Positions 16,344 through 24,769 are shown, counted from the stretch's first letter. The stretch: 64,000 bases of DNA from Kitasatospora atroaurantiaca (GCF_007828955.1 NZ_VIVR01000001.1:4340001-4404000); one strand, 5' to 3'. Numbers and translations are program-made. Notes: generated by a model not told the origin, from the sequence alone.

Positions 16344-17138
16344 GTGTCCAGGTATGAGCGGTGGAACGCACTGCTGGAACTGCTCGCCGAGCAAGGCAAG
16401 TTGGAGGTCGAGGAGGCCGCCGAGGCGCTGGACGTCTCCGCCGCCACCATCCGGCGCGACCTGGATCAGCTCGCCCGCCAGCAGATGGTCACCCGTACCC
16501 GCGGCGGTGCGGTGGCGCACAACGTCTCGTACGACCTGCCGCTGCGCTACAAGACCGCCCGCAACGCCGACGCCAAGCAGCGGATCGGCGCCGCCGTCGC
16601 CGGGCTGATCGCGCCGGGCGAGGTGGTCGGCCTCAACGGCGGCACCACCACCACCGAGGTGGCCCGCGCGCTGGCCGTCCGGCCGGACCTGGCCGAGCGG
16701 CCCGAGAACGGGCCCGGCCGGCTGCTGACCATCGTCACCAACGCCCTCAATATCGCCAACGAGCTGACGGTCCGCCCCCAGGTGAAGATCGTCCTCACCG
16801 GCGGGGTCGCCCGACCGCAGTCGTACGAGCTGATCGGGCCGCTGGCGGGTCTGGTGCTGAACGAACTCACCCTGGACGTCACGGTGTTGGGCGTGGATGC
16901 GCTGGACGCCGAACACGGCGCGACGGCGCATCACGAGGGCGAGGCGAGCGTGAACCGGCTGCTCGCCGAACGGGCCCGCAGGGTCGTGGTGGCCGCCGAC
17001 TCCTCCAAGTTGGGGCATCGGGCCTTCGCCCGGATATGCGGGCTGGACCGGGTCGCCACCCTGGTCACCGACGAGGGTGTGAGCGAGGAACTGGCCGCCG
17101 CCTTCACGGAGGCGGGCGTGCAGGTGATCGCGGTCTGA
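16344..17138 (+). CDS. DeoR/GlpR-family transcriptional repressor
   Basis: 264 residues. N-terminal winged helix-turn-helix (RWNALLELLAEQGKLEVEE...VSAATIRRDLDQL), the DeoR signature, followed by a sugar-phosphate sensor domain (GEVVGLNGGTTTTEVARAL and VLTGGVARPQSYELIGPLA). GTG start at 16344 with AGGAGGGG eight bases upstream; the longer frame upstream has no credible start. It is divergent from the SIS-domain gene, like AgaR and its targets in amino-sugar loci of other bacteria. Probably autoregulated. Confidence 0.9.
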   Translation: MSRYERWNALLELLAEQGKLEVEEAAEALDVSAATIRRDLDQLARQQMVTRTRGGAVAHNVSYDLPLRYKTARNADAKQRIGAAVAGLIAPGEVVGLNGGTTTTEVARALAVRPDLAERPENGPGRLLTIVTNALNIANELTVRPQVKIVLTGGVARPQSYELIGPLAGLVLNELTLDVTVLGVDALDAEHGATAHHEGEASVNRLLAERARRVVVAADSSKLGHRAFARICGLDRVATLVTDEGVSEELAAAFTEAGVQVIAV

Positions 17139-17232
17139 ACGGCCCGGAGGGGGCGGGGCGGTCTGTCCGGTATTGCCGGATTCCGGTTGCACCCGGTGCA
17201 ACGAGGGCCCGCACTTCGGTAACTACCCGTCC

Positions 17233-17248
17233 AGAGGTCTGGACCACT
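17233..17248. promoter_or_regulatory. dre site upstream of the sugar-binding lipoprotein
   Basis: AGAGGTCTGGACCACT matches 14 of 16 positions of the DasR consensus, 59 bases before the chosen start of the lipoprotein gene. It predicts co-control with nagKA. Confidence 0.75.
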
Positions 17249-17306
17249 GCCGCCGGGCGCTGAGAGGGTGGCCGCCGCCCACCCCTCCCCGAAGGCGGTA
17301 ACCGCG

Positions 17307-18581
17307 TTGAACCTCCTTGCCCGGAAGTCCTGTTGGCCGATCGCCGTCGTCGGCACACTGCTCCTCGGCGGGTGCGGCGGCACCGGACTGACGGCCGACG
17401 GCACGGTCACCCTCAAGCTGGTCGCGGCCGACTACGGCGACAGTGAGGCCACCAGTTCCAGCCACTACTGGGACGAGCTGGCGCGGAGGTTCGAGGCCGC
17501 CAACCCGAAGATCAAGGTCTCCGTGCAGGTGGTCAGCTGGAACGACATCGACCAGCGGGTCGCTGCCATGATCAAGAACGGCTCCTCGCCCGACGTCGTG
17601 CAGACCGGCGGCTACGCGGACCAGGTCGCGGCCGGGCGGCTCTACCCGGCGAGCGACGTGCTGTCGATCGACACCCAGGTCAACATGATCGACGCCTTCT
17701 CCAAGGCGGGCCAGGTGCTCGGCAGCCAGTACGGCATCCCGTTCGTGGCCTCGTCCCGGGCCTTCTTCTACAACAAGGCGGTCTTCGCGAAGGCCGGCAT
17801 CGGCCAGCCGCCGGCCACCTGGGAGGAGCTGAGGAAGGACGCCGCGCTGATCAGACAGAAGGTCCCCGGCGTCATCCCGTACGGGCTGCCGCTCGGGCCG
17901 GAGGAGGCCCAGGCCGAGTCGATGATGTGGACCATGAGCGGTGGTGGCGGCCTCGCCGACAACGCGGGGAACTACACCATCGACAGTGAGCAGAACCGGG
18001 CCACCTTCAGCTGGCTGCGGACCAACCTGGTGGACGCCCGGCTGACGTACCCCGACCCCGGCACGGTGGACCGCAAGACCGCCTTCGGCGACTTCGCCGC
18101 CGGCAAGGTCGCGATGCTCAACGGCCACCCCTCGCTGATCCAGAAGGCCCTCAACGCGAAGATCGACTACGGGACGGCGGCCATCCCGCGCAGGGACGCG
18201 CAGGCCAGGGCGGGCACGCTGGGCGTCGCCGACTGGATGATGGCCTTCAAGGCCAACGGCCACCGCGCCGAGATCAAGAAGTTCCTCTCCTTCGTCTACA
18301 CGAAGGAGAACACGCTGAAGTTCGACGAGCTCTACAACCTGCTGCCGGTCACCCAGGACACCCGCGACGAGATGACCAGCGGCGGCAAGCACGAGGACCT
18401 CAAGCAGTTCCTCGCCGCGCTCCCCAGCGCCAGCTTCTACCCGCTCGGCGACCCGTCCTGGGACAAGGTCAGCGGCATGGTCAAGAAGGACGTCGGAGGC
18501 GCGGTCAGGGACGGCGGCGACGACGTCCTGGCCACCCTGCAGCACGCGGCGGCCGAAGCGGCCTCGAAGGCCCGGCGGTAG
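17307..18581 (+). CDS. Sugar ABC transporter substrate-binding lipoprotein
   Basis: 424 residues, family 1 extracellular solute-binding fold (RRFEAANPKIKVSVQVVSWNDID, SPDVVQTGGYADQVAAGRLYP, GIPFVASSRAFFYNKAVFAKAG). A short N-terminal signal ends at VVGTLLLGGC, whose Cys is the likely lipid anchor. TTG start chosen because it gives a normal 22-residue signal; an in-frame GTG at 17268 is too close to its putative ribosome-binding site. No permease genes follow, so it must use transport subunits encoded elsewhere. The dre site upstream links it to amino-sugar uptake. Confidence 0.88.
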   Translation: MNLLARKSCWPIAVVGTLLLGGCGGTGLTADGTVTLKLVAADYGDSEATSSSHYWDELARRFEAANPKIKVSVQVVSWNDIDQRVAAMIKNGSSPDVVQTGGYADQVAAGRLYPASDVLSIDTQVNMIDAFSKAGQVLGSQYGIPFVASSRAFFYNKAVFAKAGIGQPPATWEELRKDAALIRQKVPGVIPYGLPLGPEEAQAESMMWTMSGGGGLADNAGNYTIDSEQNRATFSWLRTNLVDARLTYPDPGTVDRKTAFGDFAAGKVAMLNGHPSLIQKALNAKIDYGTAAIPRRDAQARAGTLGVADWMMAFKANGHRAEIKKFLSFVYTKENTLKFDELYNLLPVTQDTRDEMTSGGKHEDLKQFLAALPSASFYPLGDPSWDKVSGMVKKDVGGAVRDGGDDVLATLQHAAAEAASKARR

Positions 18582-18591
18582 CAGGCAGCCT

Positions 18592-18936
18592 TCAGAAGTT
18601 GATCGCGTACGCCTTGCGCAGGGTCTCGTGCACCGTCCAGGTCGTCCGGTCGCCCTCGCGCAGGACCGCGAGGTCGCCCGGGCCCACCTCCAGGGTCGGG
18701 CCGTCGGCCACCTCGATGGTGGCCCGGCCGCTGATCACCACGAACAGCTCGTCCGCCTCGGTGTCCGTCACCACCCCCGGGGTGATCTGCCAGATGCCGC
18801 GCAGCTGCCGGCCGTCCTCCGACTCCCAGAGGACCTTGCCGGAGACCTCGGGGCTGCCCGAGACGACCTGGTCCGGTGCCAGCGGCTCCGGTGTGAGCTC
18901 GACGTCGGGGATGTGCAGAGCGAAGCTGTTGGTCAT
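18592..18936 (-). CDS. Cupin domain protein
   Basis: 114 residues forming one small cupin barrel of the DUF861/Cupin_3 type (DELFVVISGRATIEVADGPTLEVGPGDLAVLREGDRTTWTVHETLRKAY). The metal-binding His residues of classical cupins are largely replaced, as in this subfamily, so enzymatic activity is uncertain. ATG at 18936. Stands alone, convergent with the sugar-binding gene. Confidence 0.82.
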   Translation of the reverse strand: MTNSFALHIPDVELTPEPLAPDQVVSGSPEVSGKVLWESEDGRQLRGIWQITPGVVTDTEADELFVVISGRATIEVADGPTLEVGPGDLAVLREGDRTTWTVHETLRKAYAINF

Positions 18937-19036
18937 GGTCCGACGCTAGCCGCCGACGGCCGGACGCGGAGTCGCCAGAGTGTGTCGTACCCGCAGGGCA
19001 GAATGACACCTCGTAGGGCGAGCGGAGGTGGACAGG

Positions 19037-19264
19037 GTGCCTGAGCTGAGCGAACGTGAGCTGGCGGTGCTGGCGCTGGAGGCGCAGCAGTGGCGTACGG
19101 CGGGTGCGAAGGAGCAGGCCATCCGGGAGCGGCTCGACATCTCCAGCACCCGCTACTACCAGCTGCTGAACGGTCTCCTCGACCGGCAGGAGGCGCTGGC
19201 CCACGACCCCGTGCTGGTCAACCGGCTCCGCCGGGTGCGGGAGGCCAAGCGCGCGCAGCGGTAG
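19037..19264 (+). CDS. DUF3263 protein
   Basis: 75-residue protein with the actinobacterial DUF3263 motif: LAVLALEAQQWRTAGAKEQAIRERL followed by SSTRYYQLLNGLLDRQEAL, a helix-turn-helix-like arrangement. GTG at 19037 has GGAGG eight bases upstream; the GTG at 19028 overlaps that ribosome-binding site and was rejected. A DNA-binding role is suggested by the fold pattern only. Confidence 0.82.
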   Translation: MPELSERELAVLALEAQQWRTAGAKEQAIRERLDISSTRYYQLLNGLLDRQEALAHDPVLVNRLRRVREAKRAQR

Positions 19265-19282
19265 CGGGAGGCCCGCCCTGGG

Positions 19283-19288
19283 TAGGGT
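19283..19288 (+). promoter_or_regulatory. -10 element of leaderless otsB promoter
   Basis: TAGGGT lies exactly seven bases before the otsB ATG, with no ribosome-binding site in between, the spacing expected for leaderless transcription. No convincing -35 is visible. Confidence 0.5.
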
Positions 19289-19295
19289 CGGGGGC

Positions 19296-20156
19296 ATGGG
19301 AATGCCTGAGCTTTCAGCACCGAGCACCCCGGCCGGCCGTGCGGGCCTGGCGGCCCTGCTGGCCGCGCCCGCCGAGGCGGTGATCGCCCTCGACTTCGAC
19401 GGGACGCTCGCCCCGATCGTGCCCGACCCCGACCAGGCCCGCGCGCACCCCGGGGTGGCCGCCGCGCTGTCCGCCCTCGCGCCGCAGGTCGGCGCGGTGG
19501 TGGTGGTGACGGGCCGCTCGGCGGGGGTCGCCGTGGAGTACGGCGGCTTCCGGGGCGTACCGGGCCTGGAGCACCTGACCGTCCTCGGCCAGTACGGCGC
19601 CGAGCGCTGGGAGGCCCGTACGGGTGAGCTGTCCTCGCCCGAGCCGCCGCCCGGCGTCGCGGCTCTCCGGGCCGAGCTGCCCGCCGCCCTGGAGCGGGCC
19701 GGCGCGCACCCCGGCACCTGGGTCGAGGACAAGGGGCGTGCCCTCGCCGTCCACACCCGTCGTACCGCCGATCCGGAGGGCGCCCTGGACGCGCTCCGCG
19801 AGCCGCTCGCCCGGCTCGCCGCCGCCCACGGCCTGATGGTCGAACCGGGCCGCTACGTCCTGGAGTTGCGCCCGCCCGGGGTCGACAAGGGTGCGGCCCT
19901 GGCCGGCTTCCTGGCCGAGCGTCCGGCCGGTCCGGTCCTCTACGCCGGGGACGACCTCGGCGACCTCGCGGCGTACGCGGCCGTGGAGAAGCGCCGCGCG
20001 GACGGCCTGCCCGGCCTGCTGGTCTGCAGCGCCACGGCCGACGGCGAGGCCCCCGTCCGCGAACTCGCCGACCGGGCGGACCTGGTGGTGCCGGGCCCGG
20101 CCGGGGTGGTCGCGTTGCTGGAGGGCCTCGCCGCCCGGCTCAGCTCAGCGCGTTGA
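19296..20156 (+). CDS. otsB: Trehalose-6-phosphate phosphatase
   Basis: 286 residues, HAD superfamily. Motif I ALDFDGTLAPI (nucleophile Asp), motif II VVTGRS, Lys in GVDKGAAL, and the acidic motif YAGDDLGDLAA. It releases trehalose from trehalose-6-P, the second step of the OtsA-OtsB pathway. Probably leaderless at 19296; a second ATG at 19302 is possible. Its end overlaps the convergent otsA by 17 bases, so the two pathway genes face each other. Confidence 0.94.
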   Translation: MGMPELSAPSTPAGRAGLAALLAAPAEAVIALDFDGTLAPIVPDPDQARAHPGVAAALSALAPQVGAVVVVTGRSAGVAVEYGGFRGVPGLEHLTVLGQYGAERWEARTGELSSPEPPPGVAALRAELPAALERAGAHPGTWVEDKGRALAVHTRRTADPEGALDALREPLARLAAAHGLMVEPGRYVLELRPPGVDKGAALAGFLAERPAGPVLYAGDDLGDLAAYAAVEKRRADGLPGLLVCSATADGEAPVRELADRADLVVPGPAGVVALLEGLAARLSSAR

Positions 20157-21609
20157 GCTGGTCGAGGAACCACTGCTGCGGCGGCAGCGCGGTCGCCGCG
20201 GCCGCCAGGCGCTTGGTGCGGTCGGCACGTTCGCCGGGGTGCATGGTGAGTGCCTCGTGCAGGGCCTCGGCGGTGGCGATGACGTCGTACGGGTTCACCG
20301 TGATGGCGTCGTCGGCGAGTTCGGCGTACGCGCCCGCCTCGCGGGAGAGCACCAGGGCGCACCCGCCGTCGGAGACCACCGGGACCTCCTTGGCGACCAG
20401 GTTCATCCCGTCCCTGATCGGGTTGACCAGGGCGACGTCGGCGAGCCGGTAGGCGGCCAGCGAGCGCGGGAAGTCGTCGTTGACGTGCAGGATCAGCGGC
20501 TGCCAACTCGCCGTCCCGAACTCGTCGTTGATCTCCTGGGCGATCCGCTGCACGGCCGCCGTGTACTCGCGGTACTCGGGCAGGTCGTGGCGGGACGGGT
20601 AGGCGAAGGCGATGTGGACCACCTGGTCCAGCCACTCGGGCCGCGAGCGCAGCAGGTGCCGGTAGGCGAGGAGCCCGCGGACGATGTTCTTGCTCAGCTC
20701 GGTGCGGTCGACCCGGACGATGGTCCGTCGATCGCCCACGGCTTCCCGTAGGGAGGCCAGCCGGGCGTCCACGTCCGGCTGGTGGGCGCGCTCGCGCAGG
20801 AAGTCGGCGTCCGCGCCGAGGCCGTGCACGCCGAGGCGGGTGGTCCGGCCCTCGTACGTGACGGTGAGTTCGGTGCGGTCGACGGTGGCGCCGAGGACGG
20901 CCTCGCAGCAGTCCGCGAAGGCGAGCGCCCAGCGACGGGTCAGGAAGGCGGCGCGGTCGGCGCCGAGGATGCCGGTGAGCACGGCGGCGGCGACGTCGTC
21001 GGGGAGCAGGCGGTAGTACTCGGGCGGTGCCCAGGGGGTGTGCGAGAAGTGCCCGATCCGCAGGTCGGGGCGCAGGGACCGGAGCTGCGCGGGGGCCAGG
21101 GAGAGATGGTAGTCCTGGATCAGTACCGAGGCGCCGGGTGCGGCCTCGGCGGCGAGCGCCTCGGCGAAGGCCGCGTTGTACGCGCCGTAGGACTCCCACT
21201 CGCGGCGGAAGCGGTCGTCGAAGAGCGGCGAGACGGGGGTGTCGTACAGCAGGTGGTGGACGAACCAGAGGGTGGAGTTGGCCACGCCGTTGTAGGCGCG
21301 GGTGAAGGTGGCGGGGTCGATGTCCAGCATGCGGACGGCCTGTCCGCCGACGTCGAAGCCGCCGAGGTCGAGCCGCCCGTCGGGGGACTGCCGGGCGGCC
21401 GTGCGGTCGGCGTCGCCGAGGGCAGCGCAGACCCAGACTGCGGACGGGTCGTCGATCGCCGAGAGCCCGGAGACCAGGCCTCCACCGCCTCTGCGCAGGG
21501 TCAGTGAGCCGTCGTCCTCGATGGTGAAGGACACCGGGCCGCGGTTGGAGGCCACCAGGATCGGGGCGCTGCCGGTCGGATTCGAACGTTCGGTCGCGAG
21601 ATCGGCCAT
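20140..21609 (-). CDS. otsA: Trehalose-6-phosphate synthase
   Basis: 489-residue GT20 glycosyltransferase that joins UDP- or GDP-glucose to glucose-6-P. Motifs: LVASNRGPVSF with RRGGGGLVSGL (sugar-phosphate loop), IQDYHLSLAPAQLRS, GHFSHTPWAPPEYYRLLP, RVDRTELSKNI (donor phosphate contacts) and RDGMNLVAKE. The ATG at 21609 has AAGGTTGGA upstream; an earlier frame extension lacks a credible start. Convergent with otsB. Confidence 0.95.
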   Translation of the reverse strand: MADLATERSNPTGSAPILVASNRGPVSFTIEDDGSLTLRRGGGGLVSGLSAIDDPSAVWVCAALGDADRTAARQSPDGRLDLGGFDVGGQAVRMLDIDPATFTRAYNGVANSTLWFVHHLLYDTPVSPLFDDRFRREWESYGAYNAAFAEALAAEAAPGASVLIQDYHLSLAPAQLRSLRPDLRIGHFSHTPWAPPEYYRLLPDDVAAAVLTGILGADRAAFLTRRWALAFADCCEAVLGATVDRTELTVTYEGRTTRLGVHGLGADADFLRERAHQPDVDARLASLREAVGDRRTIVRVDRTELSKNIVRGLLAYRHLLRSRPEWLDQVVHIAFAYPSRHDLPEYREYTAAVQRIAQEINDEFGTASWQPLILHVNDDFPRSLAAYRLADVALVNPIRDGMNLVAKEVPVVSDGGCALVLSREAGAYAELADDAITVNPYDVIATAEALHEALTMHPGERADRTKRLAAAATALPPQQWFLDQLNALS

Positions 21610-21683
21610 GCTTCCAACCTTGCCGGGTGCCCCGGGCGGCAAACCACTCGCCGCGCGGAGACGCTCGCGCTGAGGGATAACGG

Positions 21684-21761
21684 CAGGGGCGCGGGGAACT
21701 GCGCGAGGCGGAAGGTACGGCGCCGCAGTCTTCCGATTTCGCGCAGTTCCCCGCGCCCCTG
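21684..21761. repeat. Dispersed palindromic repeat, copy A
   Basis: Perfect 23-base inverted arms (21684-21706 and 21739-21761) around a 32-base centre that itself holds a shorter stem (CGGAAG/CTTCCG). Same family as 29607-29711, 38387-38460, 43286-43364 and 48447-48664. Lies between otsA and gpgS on the same strand. It may act as a terminator, but the family resemblance suggests a mobile palindromic element. Confidence 0.9.
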
Positions 21762-21805
21762 GTGGTTCACCGCCTGCGTCGGTCTGCCACCTCTGAGGAC
21801 GGGGC

Positions 21806-22813
21806 TCACCGCTTGCGCCGGTACTCCGGGACGGTCCGCATCGGTGGGCGTTCCAGGGCGCCGACCGGGTGGGTGTGGGCGGTGAAGTCGCGGGTTTCGG
21901 GGTCGCGGGTGAACTGGGTGAGCAGGGGGTGGACCAGGTCCGCGGAGGCCTTCAGGCGGTGGGTGCGGTCGAGGCGCTCCAGGGCCGTCCGGTAGATGGT
22001 CGCGGCCATCCTGCCGAGGGCCTGGCCGTCCTGGTGCCGGTGATGCCGGACGCCGACGTCCACCTGGGCCAGCGCGTCCAGGCCGACCGCGTCCAGGGCG
22101 TCCACCAGCAGCCCGAGCTCGACTCCGTAGCCGGTCGGGAAGTGCAGTTGCTCGAGCAGCGAGCGGCGGGCCGCGTACTCGCCGCCCAGCGGCTGGACGA
22201 AGCCGGCCAGCTGCGGCCAGTGCAGGTTGAGCAGCGGGCGCGCGACCAGCTCGGTGACCCGGCCGCCGCCCGCCGGGACCACCGCTCCGTCGGTCTCCAG
22301 CGGGCGGTCGTACATCGCCTTGACCAGCTGGATCTCCGGGTCGGTGAGCAGCGGGCCGACGATCCCCGAGACGAAGGCCGGGTCGAACTCCCGCAGGTCG
22401 GCGTCGATGAAGCAGACGATCTCGCCGGAGGTGACCAGCAGCGAGCGCCAGAGCACCTCGCCCTTGCCCGGCGCGGCGGGCAGCCGGGGGAGTATGTCGT
22501 CCCGGTGCACCACCCGGGCGCCGGCGTCGGCGGCCATCTGCGCCGTCCGGTCGACCGAGCCTGAGTCGACCACCACCAGCTCGTCCACCAGCGGCAGCCG
22601 CTCCATCAGCTCGCGGCGGATCACCCGGACGATCTCGCCGACCGTCGGCTCCTCGTCCAGTGCGGGCAGGACCACGCTGACCGTGCCGGCCGGGCCCGCC
22701 GCCTTCTTGGCGGCCAGCAGGGTGCGCGCCGGACGGTCGGCCGCGGTCCAGGAGCGGCGGCGCAGCCAGGACGCCACCTCCGGGAGCGGGGCCGGGGTCA
22801 GCTGGTCGGGCAA
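21806..22813 (-). CDS. gpgS: Glucosyl-3-phosphoglycerate synthase
   Basis: 335-residue GT81-type retaining glycosyltransferase that transfers glucose from an NDP-sugar to 3-phosphoglycerate. Motifs shared with mycobacterial GpgS: SVVLPALDEEPTVGEIVRVI, ELVVVDSGSVDRT, PGKGEVLWRSL, FIDADL (metal-binding Asp), GGGRVTELVARPLL, LGGEYAARR and GYGVELGLL. TTG start with AGGAG seven bases upstream. The product feeds glucosylglycerate or methylglucose-type polysaccharides. Next to trehalose synthesis, another user of activated glucose. Confidence 0.92.
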   Translation of the reverse strand: MPDQLTPAPLPEVASWLRRRSWTAADRPARTLLAAKKAAGPAGTVSVVLPALDEEPTVGEIVRVIRRELMERLPLVDELVVVDSGSVDRTAQMAADAGARVVHRDDILPRLPAAPGKGEVLWRSLLVTSGEIVCFIDADLREFDPAFVSGIVGPLLTDPEIQLVKAMYDRPLETDGAVVPAGGGRVTELVARPLLNLHWPQLAGFVQPLGGEYAARRSLLEQLHFPTGYGVELGLLVDALDAVGLDALAQVDVGVRHHRHQDGQALGRMAATIYRTALERLDRTHRLKASADLVHPLLTQFTRDPETRDFTAHTHPVGALERPPMRTVPEYRRKR

Positions 22814-22952
22814 GACAACACTCCTAGAAAGATCTATCTCGCGTGGCGGACGGTCGGCTTCACGGCTGACGCCTTCGGTTACAGTCTTCGTACTGCGGTC
22901 GGACCTTTGCACATCGGGGTCTGTCCCAGAGAGTGACCACAACTTCATAGAG

Positions 22953-23080
22953 CTCATCCAGAGGGACTGAGGGAACGGCCCGTTGAAGTCCCGGCAACCT
23001 TCTCGCTCGGCTGTCACAGGCCCCGGCGGGACAGGTGCCAATTCCGTCCTGTGGCGCGACCGCGTCACGGGGAAGATGAG
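22953..23080 (+). ncRNA. SAM-I (S-box) riboswitch in the thrC leader
   Basis: Leader element with the S-box landmarks in order: P1 strand CTCATC (22953-22958), AGAGGGA..GAGGGAACGGCCC, the GAAG.CCCGGCAACC core, a variable P3 stem, GGTGCCAATTCC (P4 and junction), and the closing P1 strand GATGAG (23075-23080). It is followed directly by GAGAGAGG, the thrC ribosome-binding site, so SAM binding probably blocks translation. Confidence 0.85.
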
Positions 23081-23099
23081 GAGAGAGGCCTCCGCCATC

Positions 23100-24389
23100 A
23101 TGGCTACCGCTACCCCTGTTCCAGTTTCCGCCCCGACCGTCGACCTCGGCCCCGCTGCCGCGCTGTCCTGTCGTGAGTGCGGCACCCGCTTCCCGCTCGG
23201 TCCCAGCTTCGCGTGCCTGGAGTGCTTCGGCCCGCTGGAGATCGCGTACGACTTCGGCTCGGCCGAGGCCGAGGAGCTCCGGAAGCAGATCGAGTCCGGC
23301 CCCGCCAGCATCTGGCGCTACGCTCCGCTGCTGCCCGTCCCGGCCGACGTCGCCTCGAAGCCGAACCTGAACCCGGGGTGGACCCCGCTGGTCAAGGCCG
23401 ACAACCTGGGCCGTGAGCTGGGCTTCACCGCGCAGCTGCACATCAAGGACGACTCGGGCAACCCGACCCACTCCTTCAAGGACCGGGTGGTCGCCTGCGC
23501 CATCGAGGCGGCGCGCGCCTTCAACTTCACGACCCTCTCCTGCTCCTCCACCGGCAACCTGGCCGGCGCCGTCGGTGCCGCGGCCGCCCGGGCCGGGTTC
23601 AAGTCCTGCGTGTTCATCCCGCACGACCTGGAGCAGGGCAAGGTCGTCATGGCCGGGATCTACGGCGGCGAGCTGGTCGGCATCGAGGGCAACTACGACG
23701 ACGTGAACCGCTTCTGCTCGGAGCTGATCGGCGACCCGGCCGGCGAGGGCTGGGGCTTCGTCAACGTCAACCTGCGCCCGTACTACGGCGAGGGCTCGAA
23801 GACGCTGGCGTACGAGATCTGCGAGCAGCTCGGCTGGCGGCTGCCGGAGCAGATCGTCATCCCGATCGCCTCGGGCTCGCAGCTCACCAAGATCGACAAG
23901 GGTCTGCAGGAGCTGATCAAGCTCGGCCTGGTCGAGGACCGGCCGTACAAGATCTTCGGGGCCCAGGCGGAGGGCTGCTCCCCGGTCTCCGCCGCCTTCA
24001 AGGCCGGCCACGACGTGATCCGCCCGGTCAAGCCGGACACCATCGCCAAGTCGCTGGCGATCGGCAACCCGGCGGACGGCCCGTACGTGCTCGACATCGC
24101 CCGCCGCACCGGCGGCGCCGTCGAGGACGTCACCGACGCCGAGGTGGTGGCCGCGATCAAGCTGCTGGCCCGTACCGAGGGCATCTTCGCCGAGACCGCG
24201 GGCGGCGTGACCGTCGGCGTGCTCAAGAAGCTGGTCGAGACCGGCCAGCTGGACCCGGCGAAGGAGACCGTCGCGATCAACACCGGCGACGGCCTGAAGA
24301 CCCTTGACGCGGTGGCCGATGCGGGCCTGACCGCCACCATCCGCCCGACGCTGGACTCCTTCCGCGCCGCCGGCCTCGCGTCCGCCTGA
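23100..24389 (+). CDS. thrC: Threonine synthase
   Basis: 429-residue PLP enzyme converting O-phosphohomoserine to threonine. The N-terminal CRECGTRFPL...CLECFGPLE is a four-Cys zinc-ribbon-like segment common in this subgroup. The PLP lysine is in DDSGNPTHSFKDRV near residue 127. Other motifs: CSSTGNLAGAVGAAAARAG (PLP phosphate region) and IPIASGSQLTKI. The ATG at 23100 follows a GAGAGAGG site placed just after a SAM-I riboswitch. Followed 29 bases later by cysO. Confidence 0.93.
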   Translation: MATATPVPVSAPTVDLGPAAALSCRECGTRFPLGPSFACLECFGPLEIAYDFGSAEAEELRKQIESGPASIWRYAPLLPVPADVASKPNLNPGWTPLVKADNLGRELGFTAQLHIKDDSGNPTHSFKDRVVACAIEAARAFNFTTLSCSSTGNLAGAVGAAAARAGFKSCVFIPHDLEQGKVVMAGIYGGELVGIEGNYDDVNRFCSELIGDPAGEGWGFVNVNLRPYYGEGSKTLAYEICEQLGWRLPEQIVIPIASGSQLTKIDKGLQELIKLGLVEDRPYKIFGAQAEGCSPVSAAFKAGHDVIRPVKPDTIAKSLAIGNPADGPYVLDIARRTGGAVEDVTDAEVVAAIKLLARTEGIFAETAGGVTVGVLKKLVETGQLDPAKETVAINTGDGLKTLDAVADAGLTATIRPTLDSFRAAGLASA

Positions 24390-24418
24390 CCTCCCCCCTC
24401 ACCCTGCAAGGAGCCCGC

Positions 24419-24697
24419 ATGAGCGCCAACGTCCGCATCCCGACCATCCTGCGCACCTACACCGGCGGTGCCGCTGAGGTGGCGGCGGAGGGTGCCACCC
24501 TGTCCGCCGTCATCCAGGACCTCGACGCCAACCACCCGGGCATCGCGGCCCGCATTCTGGACGACGCCGGCAAGCTCCGCCGATTCGTCAACGTGTACGT
24601 GAATGACGACGACGTGCGTTTCGCCGAGGGCCTGGAGACCGAGATCAAGGACGGCGCGGGCATCTCCATCATCCCGGCCGTGGCCGGCGGCTGCTGA
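24419..24697 (+). CDS. cysO: CysO/MoaD-like sulfur-carrier protein
   Basis: 92-residue ubiquitin-fold protein close to mycobacterial CysO: VRIPTILRTYTGG, VIQDLDANHPGIAARI, RRFVNVYVNDDDVRF and the tail IIPAVAGGC. CysO carries sulfur as a C-terminal thiocarboxylate used by CysM for cysteine synthesis. Here the gene encodes one Cys after the terminal Gly-Gly, so a protease (Mec/JAMM type) would have to remove it before activation, or the Cys mimics the CysO-cysteine adduct. Likely cotranscribed with thrC and so under the SAM riboswitch. Confidence 0.88.
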   Translation: MSANVRIPTILRTYTGGAAEVAAEGATLSAVIQDLDANHPGIAARILDDAGKLRRFVNVYVNDDDVRFAEGLETEIKDGAGISIIPAVAGGC

Positions 24698-24722
24698 GCC
24701 GGGAACGCCCTACCATACCCCT

Positions 24723-24769
24723 GAGCCGTCGTCAGGCCCGGAATGCCAATTCCGGCCTGGCGGCGGCTC
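24723..24769 (+). terminator. Terminator after cysO
   Basis: Long imperfect hairpin: outer GAGCCG/CGGCTC, inner CAGGCC..CGGAAT paired with ATTCCGGCCTG around a four-base loop. It lies 25 bases after the cysO stop. Confidence 0.75.
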
